A stretch of DNA of 6,573 bases from Planctomycetia bacterium (GTDB lineage Bacteria > Planctomycetota > Planctomycetia > Gemmatales > Gemmataceae): the NCBI GenBank assembly GCA_005773755.1, contig SXHE01000006.1, forward strand, positions 1-6,573. The letters run 5' to 3'. Under the pieces are notes generated by a model that ran no database searches, was not told where the DNA came from, and saw only the letters and a program-made list of their open reading frames with translations. Of this stretch, positions 1 through 5,776 are shown piece after piece. Every line of letters begins with the position of its first letter. The first letter of the stretch is position 1. Both the position numbers and the translations under genes were made by a program.

Positions 1-84
1 GAACGTGGTTTTGCGAGAGATCTTTTCTTTTTCGAAAGCGAAGTGCTCGCTCACGATGTCGATCACGCGTTGCTCGACGGACAC
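1..84 (-). CDS. acpP: Acyl carrier protein, N-terminal 28 codons (runs off left edge)
   Basis: AcpP carries growing fatty acyl chains on a phosphopantetheine arm in the cytoplasm and is the substrate of FabD and, as acyl-ACP, of PlsX. The minus strand reads from a GTG at 84-82 into MSVEQRVIDIVSEHF followed by AFEKEKISRKTTF, which matches the N-terminal helix and following loop of bacterial ACPs (family pattern: valine-rich helix I, then a K-I-T/S-R stretch). The DSL serine that receives phosphopantetheine would lie beyond the window. The GTG start is chosen because a strong Shine-Dalgarno (GGAGG on the minus strand, 93-97) sits 8 nt upstream and because the homology begins exactly there. The gene is the fourth of the rpmF-plsX-fabD-acpP series but is 213 nt from fabD, with its own structured leader. 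A plus-strand open frame across this region is judged a shadow. Confidence 0.88.
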   Translation of the reverse strand, partial: MSVEQRVIDIVSEHFAFEKEKISRKTTF

Positions 85-99
85 GGTTCGATCCTCCGG

Positions 100-150
100 G
101 CGGTGGTCGGACCACCGCGGCACCCGCGACCCGGCCGGCTCCAACCGGCC
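100..150 (-). promoter_or_regulatory. Tandem hairpins in the acpP leader
   Basis: Two inverted repeats lie just upstream of the acpP Shine-Dalgarno. The nearer one (100-118) is a perfect 9-bp palindrome around a single central base (arms GCGGTGGTC/GACCACCGC on the minus strand); it ends two bases from the GGAGG at 93-97. The second (133-138 with 145-150) is a 6-bp GGCCGG/CCGGCC stem with a 6-nt loop. As RNA they could affect ribosome access to acpP. As DNA the 19-bp palindrome has the shape of a dimeric repressor operator. The symmetry is seen directly; the role is inference. Confidence 0.4.
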
Positions 151-169
151 CCGCGCGCAGCGTCAGGTT

Positions 170-175
170 TTTATA
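170..175 (-). promoter_or_regulatory. Candidate -10 element for acpP
   Basis: The minus strand carries TATAAA here, an AT-rich hexamer in otherwise very GC-rich DNA, inside the 213-nt fabD-acpP gap. Initiation about 7 nt downstream would give a leader of roughly 80 nt containing both hairpins at 100-150. No good -35 hexamer is found at a 16-18 nt spacing, so this is only a candidate for an internal acpP promoter. Separate, higher transcription of acpP is common in other bacteria. Confidence 0.25.
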
Positions 176-261
176 TTGGTGTTCGCTCGCCCGACTGCCT
201 GTGGGAGTAGACCCGCAGCGTCTGGGGTAACTTACGAACAAAACTCTACAGACGCGACCCC

Positions 262-290
262 GAAAAGAAAAGACCGCTCCGCAACGGAAC
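262..290 (-). terminator. Weak Rho-independent-like terminator after fabD
   Basis: Eight bases past the fabD stop, the minus strand forms GTTCCG-TTG-CGGAGC (290-276), a 6-bp stem with one G-U pair. A T-rich stretch interrupted by single C residues follows (TTTTCTTTTC, within 262-273). This has the layout of an intrinsic terminator, but the stem is short and the U-tract is broken, so partial read-through into acpP is likely if it works at all. Confidence 0.35.
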
Positions 291-297
291 TCGGCGG

Positions 298-1206
298 TTA
301 CGCCTGAACGTTGCGGATGTCGGCTTTTCGCTGAACCCGCTTCACGGTTCCGGCCAGCACGCGACCCGGCCCGATCTCGTAGAACCGGTCGGCGCTCTCC
401 GCGAACAGGCCGCGGAGCGTGTCCTCCCAGCGCACCGGCGACAGTATCTGCTTCACGAGTAGCGCCCGAATCTCGCCCGGATCGGTGTGCGGCTTCGCGT
501 CCACGTTCGACCACACCGGCACCGTCGGCGCTTTCAGTTCCACGGTCGCCAGCGCCGCGGCCAGCGCTTCATCGGCGGGGCGCATGAGCTTCGTGTGGAA
601 CGCGCCCGCGACCGCGAGCCGAACGGTGCGGATGCCGCCCTTTTGGGCGCACAGTTGTTCGAACCGCTCGATGGCGGCCATCGACCCGGAGACCGCCGTG
701 TTGCCGGGGCACAGCAGGTTCGCGACTTCCAACACGTCCGTCCCGCGCGCCTCGATCACCAGAGCTTCCACGTCGGGCACTTCCAGCCCCAGCACGCTCG
801 CCATGCCCGACGGCGCGGCCTCGGCCGCGGCCTGCATCGCCCGGCCGCGGGCCTGCACCAGCTTCACCCCGTCCTCGAACGACAGCGCCCCGGCGAACGC
901 CAGCGCGGTGTACTCGCCCAGGCTCAGGCCGGCGGTGGCGAACACGTCGGTCGCCGCGTCCGGTTCGGTGGCCTTGAGCTGTTCGAGCGCCGCGAGGCTG
1001 GCGACGAAGATCGCCGGCTGGCTCACGTCGGTCGCGTTGAGCCGGTCGGCCGGGCCACCGGTACACACCGCGAGCAGGTCGTAGCCGAGCACCGCGGACG
1101 CCCGCGCGAACAGGTCGTTGGCCGCGGGGAGCGCCTGGCACAACGCGGCGGCCATACCGACCGTTTGCGCGCCCTGACCGGGGAAGAGGAAGGCTGTCCG
1201 TGGCAT
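298..1206 (-). CDS. fabD: Malonyl-CoA:ACP transacylase FabD
   Basis: FabD moves the malonyl group from CoA to ACP, supplying the extender for type II fatty acid synthesis in the cytoplasm. The 302-aa product has the usual family length (about 300-310). Visible motifs: FPGQGAQ at 8-14 (oxyanion/Gln loop), VSQPAI at 61-66, the nucleophile elbow GLSLGEY at 93-99 with catalytic Ser95, the malonate-binding Arg in QARGRAMQ (R120), and catalytic His204 in GAFHTKLM, with a conserved Gln near 253 (QILSPVRW). The elbow has Leu where most characterised enzymes have His (GHSLG). The ATG at 1206 is chosen because the FPGQGAQ motif lies at its usual distance from the N-terminus; there is no clear GGAGG, only GGGTT about 6 nt upstream. 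It lies 122 nt downstream of plsX, a gap mostly filled by a palindromic repeat, and precedes acpP. Confidence 0.95.
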   Translation of the reverse strand: MPRTAFLFPGQGAQTVGMAAALCQALPAANDLFARASAVLGYDLLAVCTGGPADRLNATDVSQPAIFVASLAALEQLKATEPDAATDVFATAGLSLGEYTALAFAGALSFEDGVKLVQARGRAMQAAAEAAPSGMASVLGLEVPDVEALVIEARGTDVLEVANLLCPGNTAVSGSMAAIERFEQLCAQKGGIRTVRLAVAGAFHTKLMRPADEALAAALATVELKAPTVPVWSNVDAKPHTDPGEIRALLVKQILSPVRWEDTLRGLFAESADRFYEIGPGRVLAGTVKRVQRKADIRNVQA

Positions 1207-1220
1207 GTGTAACCCAATTG

Positions 1221-1319
1221 AACCCAGGGCGTTGCCCTGGGCTTAGGAATCGCGCCCCTTCGGGGCTGTTGCAGGCTGAAAAGCCTGCGCTTCCTCAGCC
1301 CAGGGCAACGCCCTGGGTT
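1221..1319. repeat. 99-bp cruciform-like palindromic repeat between plsX and fabD
   Basis: The two ends (1221-1249 and 1291-1319) are 29-nt inverted repeats with one mismatch (at 1244). Each arm is itself a hairpin: CCCAGGGC-GTT-GCCCTGGG at 1223-1241, and the reverse-complement version at 1299-1317. Between them sit two more hairpins: GCCCC-TTC-GGGGC (1254-1266) and GCAGGCT-GAAA-AGCCTGC (1271-1288). Nearly every base is in a stem, so the whole can fold as one long hairpin with two side stems or as four hairpins in a row. No ORF or transposase is present. The form suggests a non-autonomous palindromic element of the REP/MITE kind, inserted within the operon 9 nt after the plsX stop. Copy number cannot be judged from this window. 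Confidence 0.75.
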
Positions 1320-1328
1320 TTGGTTGCC

Positions 1329-2336
1329 CTACTCCTCACTGTCCGGCAGCCCTTCGAGTTCGGCGACGATCTTCTCGTTCAACTTCACGCGCACGTCCTG
1401 CGCCGCGGCCCCCAGCGCGTTGGCGATGGCGGTGTCCTTCGACGAGCCGTGGCAGATGATGCACACGCCCTCGACGCCCAGCAACGGCGCGCCGCCGAAG
1501 GCGCTGTAGTGGTACTTGGCGACCAGCCCCTTGAGCGCGCGGCCGGCGATCTCGCGCTCGGCGGTCAGTGCGCCGATCACTTCCTGACCGACCAACCCCA
1601 GCACGAACTCGGACACGCCCTCGGACAGTTTCAGGACGACGTTGCCTGTGAACCCGTCAGTGACGACCACATCGACCGCGCCGCGGTGGATGTCGCGGCC
1701 CTCGATGTTGCCGACGAAGCGGTCTTTGAGCGGGCTGTTGCGGAACAGTTCGTACGTTTTCTGAACGAGTTCGTGCCCCTTGCCCTCTTCCTCGCCGACG
1801 TTCATCAGGCCGAGCGTGGGGCGCTCGATGTTCAGCATGTGCTTGGCGAACACGCCGCCCATCGCGCCGTATTCGAGCAGGTGCCGGGGCTTGGGGAACA
1901 CGTTCGCGCCGACGTCCATGATGACGCAGCGGCCCTTGGCGGTGGGCATGACGGTGGCGATGCCGGGCCGGTGGACGCACTTGAGGAACCGGCGCGACTT
2001 GAGGCCGCCGGCGACCACGGCCCCGGTGTTGCCGGCCGAAACGAGGCCGTCCACCTTACCTTCGGCCATGAGCTGCCAGCAGCGGAAGACGGACGCGTCC
2101 GGCTTGCGGCGCATCGCCTCGCCGGGTTTTTCCTTCATCTCGACGGTAACGGGCGCGTGGACGACTTCCACGCGCCCGGCCGGGAAATCACCGGCCGCGA
2201 GGAGCGGGTCGAGGTGGGCCTGGTCGCCGACGAGTACGATCGTGAGGTCCGGTGCGGCGGCGAGGGCCAGCCGCGCGCCGCCGACGTTCGGGGCCGGTCC
2301 GTGATCGCCGCCCATCGCGTCGAGGGCGATCCGCAT
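1329..2336 (-). CDS. plsX: Phosphate acyltransferase PlsX
   Basis: PlsX converts acyl-ACP plus phosphate to acyl-phosphate, the donor for PlsY in phosphatidic acid synthesis; it is a peripheral membrane enzyme. The 335-aa length is typical. Signature stretches: MRIALDAMGGDHGP at the N-terminus, VGD at 37-39, SAGNTGA at 100-106, the DVGAN loop at 141-145, GLMNVGEEEGKG at 176-187, GNIEGRD at 209-215, and DVVVTDGFTGNVVLK at 222-236. All are characteristic of the family. The ATG is preceded by a GGGAAG-type Shine-Dalgarno lying inside the end of rpmF, and only 3 nt separate the rpmF stop from it, so the two genes are probably translationally coupled. The downstream gap to fabD holds a large palindromic repeat. 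No truncation or missing motif is seen. Confidence 0.96.
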   Translation of the reverse strand: MRIALDAMGGDHGPAPNVGGARLALAAAPDLTIVLVGDQAHLDPLLAAGDFPAGRVEVVHAPVTVEMKEKPGEAMRRKPDASVFRCWQLMAEGKVDGLVSAGNTGAVVAGGLKSRRFLKCVHRPGIATVMPTAKGRCVIMDVGANVFPKPRHLLEYGAMGGVFAKHMLNIERPTLGLMNVGEEEGKGHELVQKTYELFRNSPLKDRFVGNIEGRDIHRGAVDVVVTDGFTGNVVLKLSEGVSEFVLGLVGQEVIGALTAEREIAGRALKGLVAKYHYSAFGGAPLLGVEGVCIICHGSSKDTAIANALGAAAQDVRVKLNEKIVAELEGLPDSEE

Positions 2337-2339
2337 AAA

Positions 2340-2534
2340 TCACTTCCCTTGCTTCTCGTCGGGTACGAGGATCGCGTCGCGGCCCTGGTAGTAGCCGCAG
2401 TGGGAGCAGACGCGGTGGGGCATCACCGGCTCGCTGCACCGGACGCAGAACTGGATCTGCACCGGAACAATGGCGTGGTGACTGCGCCGCGTGCCCTTCT
2501 TGGAACGGGAGGTGCGCCTTTTGGGTACTGCCAT
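2340..2534 (-). CDS. rpmF: Large ribosomal subunit protein bL32
   Basis: bL32 is a small zinc-ribbon protein of the 50S subunit. The 64-aa product begins MAVPKRRTSRSKKGTRRSHH, the conserved basic N-terminus. It then has a four-cysteine zinc ribbon: C30-x2-C33 and C43-x2-C46, the second in VCSHCGYYQGR. All four ligands are present, so this is the zinc-binding (C+) form. The family length is usually 55-65 aa, so it is complete. It heads the minus-strand cluster, with a good promoter 43-71 nt upstream of the ATG and plsX 3 nt downstream. The rpmF-plsX pairing is widespread in bacteria. The Shine-Dalgarno is weak (GAGAA about 6 nt ahead of the ATG). Confidence 0.97.
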   Translation of the reverse strand: MAVPKRRTSRSKKGTRRSHHAIVPVQIQFCVRCSEPVMPHRVCSHCGYYQGRDAILVPDEKQGK

Positions 2535-2576
2535 GACGGTTCTCGCGGTCGTGTCGGGACCAAAGTTAAGACGGTC

Positions 2577-2605
2577 ATGTTAGGACCGCCCCCCGCGACA
2601 GTCAA
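2577..2605 (-). promoter_or_regulatory. Sigma-70-type promoter for the rpmF-plsX-fabD operon
   Basis: On the minus strand a -35 hexamer TTGACT (2605-2600, five of six to consensus) and a -10 hexamer TAACAT (2582-2577, four of six, with the key TA and final T) are separated by exactly 17 nt. Transcription would begin near 2570, giving a leader of about 35 nt before the rpmF ATG. This is the best promoter match in the window and stands at the expected place for the divergent operon. Confidence 0.6.
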
Positions 2606-2628
2606 GAAACGCCCCCGCCCCGCGCCCC

Positions 2629-2634
2629 TACAAT
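2629..2634 (+). promoter_or_regulatory. Candidate -10 element for the HIT gene
   Basis: TACAAT (five of six to the -10 consensus) lies 92 nt before the HIT start codon in a C-rich stretch. The hexamer 17 nt upstream (2606-2611) is a poor -35, so the call rests on the -10 and on the need for a promoter in this 191-nt divergent gap. If real, it lies almost back to back with the rpmF promoter. Confidence 0.25.
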
Positions 2635-2658
2635 CACCCCCAGATTCGCGCCGCCACC

Positions 2659-2683
2659 CACAACCGGACACGGAACGGTTGTG
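2659..2683 (+). promoter_or_regulatory. 8-bp inverted repeat upstream of the HIT gene
   Basis: CACAACCG (2659-2666) and CGGTTGTG (2676-2683) form a perfect inverted repeat with a 9-nt centre, in the divergent gap 42 nt before the HIT start. A smaller hairpin, GCCGC-AA-GCGGC (2702-2713), follows and ends just before the AGGAG ribosome site at 2716-2720. The larger repeat could be an operator or a leader stem; the sequence alone cannot decide. Confidence 0.3.
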
Positions 2684-2725
2684 TTCTCGCCGAGGGCCTG
2701 AGCCGCAAGCGGCATAGGAGTACCG

Positions 2726-3235
2726 ATGGATCACCTGTGGGCACCGTGGCGGTTGGCGTACATCGCCGCGCCCAAAGAGAAGCCTTCCACCACCGGCCCC
2801 GACTGCTTCCTGTGCCGCGGCGCGGCCGGGCCGGACGACCGCGCGAACCTCGTCGTGTACCGCACCGAGTTGTCCGTCGTGGTGCTGAACCGGTTCCCGT
2901 ACAACAACGGCCACCTGCTCGTTTCGCCGCTCGCGCACAAAGCGACCCTCGCCGACCTCACCCCCGACGAACTGCTCGACTTGCAGCTCGTGTTGCTGAA
3001 GCTGATCGGCGTGCTCGAAAAGCGTATGACCCCGGACGGGTTCAACGTCGGGCTGAACCTGGGCCGCGCCGCCGGCGCGGGCGTGCCCGGCCACCTGCAC
3101 TGGCACATCGTCCCGCGCTGGACCGGCGACAGCAACTTCATCCCCGTCTGCACCGACACCCGCGTCATGTCGCAGTCGCTCGACGCGCTGTACGATGTGT
3201 TGGCTGAAGAATTGCGCTGCGAACCGCCGGCGTGA
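2726..3235 (+). CDS. HIT-family hydrolase/phosphorylase (Ap4A phosphorylase type)
   Basis: HIT proteins cleave nucleotide phosphoanhydrides or phosphoramidates through a histidine nucleophile. This 169-aa product carries the triad in GHLHWHIVPRW, with H123, H125 and H127. The opening MDHLWAPWRLAYI and the segment NRFPYNNGHLLVSP (55-68) are typical of the subgroup that includes mycobacterial Ap4A phosphorylase, so diadenosine tetraphosphate or a similar dinucleotide is the likely substrate (inference by family). C27-x2-C30 may form part of a zinc site, as in several HIT branches. The ATG at 2726 has AGGAG 5 nt upstream. The last residues (EPPA and the stop) are encoded by the left arm of an inverted repeat that fills the gap to the next gene, so the native C-terminus may have been altered. 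The downstream neighbour is a dNTP triphosphohydrolase, so a nucleotide-cleaning pair is plausible. Confidence 0.9.
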   Translation: MDHLWAPWRLAYIAAPKEKPSTTGPDCFLCRGAAGPDDRANLVVYRTELSVVVLNRFPYNNGHLLVSPLAHKATLADLTPDELLDLQLVLLKLIGVLEKRMTPDGFNVGLNLGRAAGAGVPGHLHWHIVPRWTGDSNFIPVCTDTRVMSQSLDALYDVLAEELRCEPPA

Positions 3236-3297
3236 GCCGGCGGGTTGTCTCTGACCGTCACCGCCCACCCACCGGGCCGGCTCACGCCGGCGGTTCG
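3220..3297. repeat. 22-bp perfect inverted repeat spanning the HIT stop codon
   Basis: Positions 3220-3241 and 3276-3297 are perfect reverse complements with a 34-nt spacer. Each arm is also a small hairpin: the left is CGCCGGC-GTGA-GCCGGCG (3225-3242), the right is GCCGGC-TCAC-GCCGGC (3276-3291). The TGA stop of the HIT gene is in the GTGA loop of the left arm. The right arm ends 11 nt before the ATG of the dGTPase gene. Two copies of one short palindromic unit in opposite orientation is the layout of paired REP/BIME elements. In RNA the pair would give a very stable stem between the two genes, with possible effects on read-through, mRNA decay, or access to the weak downstream ribosome site. 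Confidence 0.7.
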
Positions 3298-3308
3298 ACG
3301 AGATCACG

Positions 3309-4529
3309 ATGTCCTCACCCATCACGACCGACGACTGGCTGGACTTCGAGGACCGGTGGCTCGCACCGTATGCGATGCCGTCGCGGGCCACGCGCGGGCG
3401 CAGGCACCCCGAACCGGGGCACCCGTTCCGCTCGCTCTACCAGCGCGACCGCGAGCGCGTTGTTCACTGCACCGCCTTCCGCCGCATGACGGGTAAAACG
3501 CAGGTACTCGTCGCCAGCGTGAACGACCACCACCGCACGCGGCTCACGCACACGCTCGAAGTCACGCAACTGGCGCGCACGGTCGCGCGGCGGCTGCGGT
3601 TGAACGAAGACCTCGCGGAAGCGATCGCGCTGGCGCACGACATCGGCCACCCGCCGTTCGGGCACGCGGGCGAGGACGCGCTCGACGAGTGCCTGAAGCC
3701 GTTCGGCGGGTTCGACCACAACCTGTTCGGCCTGCGCCGCGTCGATGAGCTGGAGGAGCGCTACCCGCAGTTCCCGGGGCTGAATCTGTCGTTTGAAGTG
3801 CGCGAAGCGTTCGTCCAACACAGCGGCCGGCTCGACGCGGCCGAGTGCACCGAGTTCCGAGACGCCGGCCGCCCGCTGCTGGAAGCGCAGATCGCGGACG
3901 TGGTCGATTCCATCGCCTACGACACGCACGACACCGACGACGCGCTGGGGCTGGGGTTCATCACGCTCGAAGAGCTGAACCGCGTGGAGTTCTGGGCCAG
4001 AGGCGCGGAGCGCGTGCGGGCGCACACGCCGGGTCTGAGCGGAAGTCCGCTGCGCGTGGCCGTCGTGCGCGAGTTGCTCGCCTGGCAGGTGACGGACCTG
4101 CTCGACGACACCGCGAACCGGCTCGCCGCGGCGAGCGTGAAGTCGGTCGCGGACGTGCGCGCGGCGAAAGGGCCGCTGGTCGGGTTCACGCCGGAGGTGC
4201 GCAAGTTGAAAGCCGGGTTGGAGCGGTTCCTGCACGAGCGTGTGTACAAGCACCACCGCGTGCTGCGCATGACGGCCAACGGCAAGCGCATTTTGCAGGC
4301 GCTGTTCGCGGAGTACGTGCGCTCGCCGGCGCTACTGCCGGAGAAGCACCTGCGCCGCTGGACCGGGGCCGACGCGATCATCGGCCCGCCCCCGCCGGAG
4401 TGGGTCACGGCCTCTCGCACCCGGCTCGATTGCCTCGAGCGCGTCGTGGGCGATTATCTCGCCGGCATGACCGACCGGTTCGCCCAACTCGAATACCGGC
4501 GGCTGTTTTTGCCGTCTATCGAACTGTAG
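3309..4529 (+). CDS. dgt: HD-domain deoxyguanosine triphosphate triphosphohydrolase-like protein
   Basis: Members of this family hydrolyse dGTP or other dNTPs to deoxynucleoside plus triphosphate and help set dNTP pools. The 406-aa protein shows the HD-domain metal ligands in order: H81 in RLTHTLEV, H110-D111 in AHDIGHPPFGH, and D200 in IADVVDSIAYDTHD. The RVVHCTAFRRMTGKTQV stretch (50-66) and FEVREAFVQHSG (162-173) are also standard for the shorter, deoxyguanosinetriphosphatase-like branch (about 370-450 aa), as opposed to the 505-aa E. coli Dgt. Substrate preference cannot be read from sequence; many relatives are allosterically activated by one dNTP and cut several. The ATG follows a weak GAG, 6 nt upstream, directly after the inverted repeat at 3220-3297. 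The stop at 4527-4529 precedes the PIN-TRAM gene by 61 nt. The active site looks intact. Confidence 0.92.
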   Translation: MSSPITTDDWLDFEDRWLAPYAMPSRATRGRRHPEPGHPFRSLYQRDRERVVHCTAFRRMTGKTQVLVASVNDHHRTRLTHTLEVTQLARTVARRLRLNEDLAEAIALAHDIGHPPFGHAGEDALDECLKPFGGFDHNLFGLRRVDELEERYPQFPGLNLSFEVREAFVQHSGRLDAAECTEFRDAGRPLLEAQIADVVDSIAYDTHDTDDALGLGFITLEELNRVEFWARGAERVRAHTPGLSGSPLRVAVVRELLAWQVTDLLDDTANRLAAASVKSVADVRAAKGPLVGFTPEVRKLKAGLERFLHERVYKHHRVLRMTANGKRILQALFAEYVRSPALLPEKHLRRWTGADAIIGPPPPEWVTASRTRLDCLERVVGDYLAGMTDRFAQLEYRRLFLPSIEL

Positions 4530-4590
4530 AATCAAGTGGCGAGCGAGCGGCGTCGGCCCCTTGTTCGCGCTGCCACGAACGAGGTTCCCC

Positions 4591-5766
4591 ATGCTCCTGC
4601 CGCTGCTCCGCATCGCCTTTGTCGCGCTTCTGGTCGGCATCGCGATCTTCTCGATCAGCTTCTTCGTCGAGTCCAAAGACACCGCGAGCATGATCCTGGT
4701 TCCGCTCGGCATCATCGCGTTCGGCTCGGTCGTGCTGTTCACGGACATGCGCGAGAAGCAGAAGCAGATCACCACCATCTCGGCCATCTACTTCGGGCTT
4801 CTGCTGGGGCTTCTGCTGGGCTACCTGTTCTCGCTGGTGCTCGAACCGCTGTTGAAGGACGCCTTCGACAGGCCGCAGCTCGTCGGGCTGGGGCGCGTGC
4901 TGATTACCGTGATTTGTTGCTATGTGACGATTTCGACGCTTTTACAGACGAAGGACGAGTTTCGCTTCATTATCCCTTATGTCGAATTTTCCAAGCAGGT
5001 GAAGGGCGGCAAGTCGCTCGTCCTCGACACGAGCGTAATCATCGACGGCCGCATCGCCGACGTGTGCGATACTCGATTGATCGACACGACGCTCATCGTG
5101 CCGCGGTTCGTGCTGCAAGAGCTTCAGGCCATCGCGGACAGCTCGGACAAGCTGAAGCGCAACCGCGGGCGGCGCGGGCTGGACATCCTGAAGCGGCTCC
5201 AGAGCAACCCGAAGCTCGACCTGCAACTGCACGACGGGAACGTGGCCGAGTTGCGCACGGGCGAGCGCATCCGGGTGGACGAGCGACTGGTGATCTTCGC
5301 CAAGGCGCTGAACGCGCGCGTCGTCACGAACGACTTCAACCTGAACAAGGTCGCGCAGCTCCAGGGCGTCGACGTCATCAACCTGAACGAGATCGCGAAC
5401 GCGCTGAAGACGGTGGCGATTCCCGGCGAGGCGATGCAGGTGCGGGTGGTGAAGGCGGGCGACCAGATCGGCCAGGGCGTCGGCTACCTCGACGACGGCA
5501 CGATGGTGGTGATCGAGCAGGGCCGGAACCTGATCGGGCAGGAAGTCTTGATCGTGGTGACGAGCGTGTTGCAAACGCCCGCCGGCCGGATGATCTTCGG
5601 CCGCCCGGACCAGCGCACCAGCGGGTCGCACACGCCGTACCCCGGCGGAACCGCGACGCCCACGGGCGGCGCACCGGGCGACTCAAAGATGGGCGGTCCG
5701 CCGGTCGATCCGAAGCCGGGCACCGGACCGCACGAGCCATTGAAGGGGGGCGACGGCAAGAAGTAG
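4591..5766 (+). CDS. YacL-type membrane protein with PIN and TRAM domains
   Basis: This matches the Bacillus YacL family: a membrane-anchored PIN nuclease-like domain followed by a TRAM RNA-binding domain. Its cellular role is not settled; RNA processing or a nuclease role at the membrane is inferred from the domains. The 391-aa product has four hydrophobic segments (about 2-26, 32-51, 63-85, 97-118). The PIN domain runs from about 142 to 265, with the expected acidic residues D146 (LVLDTSVIIDGR), E177 (VLQELQ), D230 (VDERL) and D248 (TNDFN). A TRAM domain spans about 278-337 (MQVRVVKAGDQIGQGVGYLDDG). The last ~54 residues (338-391) are a Gly/Pro/Lys-rich, probably disordered tail, longer than I expect for the family. 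The ATG at 4591 is chosen over an upstream in-frame TTG (4561) because GAGG lies 6 nt before it and the membrane segment begins there. Confidence 0.9.
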   Translation: MLLPLLRIAFVALLVGIAIFSISFFVESKDTASMILVPLGIIAFGSVVLFTDMREKQKQITTISAIYFGLLLGLLLGYLFSLVLEPLLKDAFDRPQLVGLGRVLITVICCYVTISTLLQTKDEFRFIIPYVEFSKQVKGGKSLVLDTSVIIDGRIADVCDTRLIDTTLIVPRFVLQELQAIADSSDKLKRNRGRRGLDILKRLQSNPKLDLQLHDGNVAELRTGERIRVDERLVIFAKALNARVVTNDFNLNKVAQLQGVDVINLNEIANALKTVAIPGEAMQVRVVKAGDQIGQGVGYLDDGTMVVIEQGRNLIGQEVLIVVTSVLQTPAGRMIFGRPDQRTSGSHTPYPGGTATPTGGAPGDSKMGGPPVDPKPGTGPHEPLKGGDGKK

Positions 5767-5776
5767 CCCCCGAACC

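Noticed and set aside
5..307. A 100-codon plus-strand frame over acpP and its leader
   Set aside because: It runs antisense to the recognisable ACP N-terminus and through the leader hairpins, with no homology in its translation.
1221..1319. CRISPR-type array
   Set aside because: The repeats are two inverted arms, not direct repeats with unique spacers, and no cas gene is nearby.
1299..1321. Plus-strand intrinsic terminator (hairpin followed by TTTT)
   Set aside because: It points away from the direction of the surrounding genes, which are on the minus strand, and the hairpin is one arm of the larger symmetric element. On the minus strand the matching hairpin has no U-tract.
2532..2579. Inverted CATGAC/GTCATG pair around the rpmF leader
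   Set aside because: Only 6 bp with a 36-nt separation and partly made of the start codon; easily due to chance.
1200..2717. A 505-codon plus-strand open frame covering plsX and rpmF
   Set aside because: It is antisense to two certain genes. Its low-complexity, His/Arg/Ala-rich translation is what GC-rich third positions give on the opposite strand.
4561..4590. Upstream TTG start for the PIN-TRAM protein, adding 10 residues
   Set aside because: The internal ATG at 4591 has GAGG at proper spacing, while the TTG has no ribosome site and the extra residues would precede the first membrane segment without family support.
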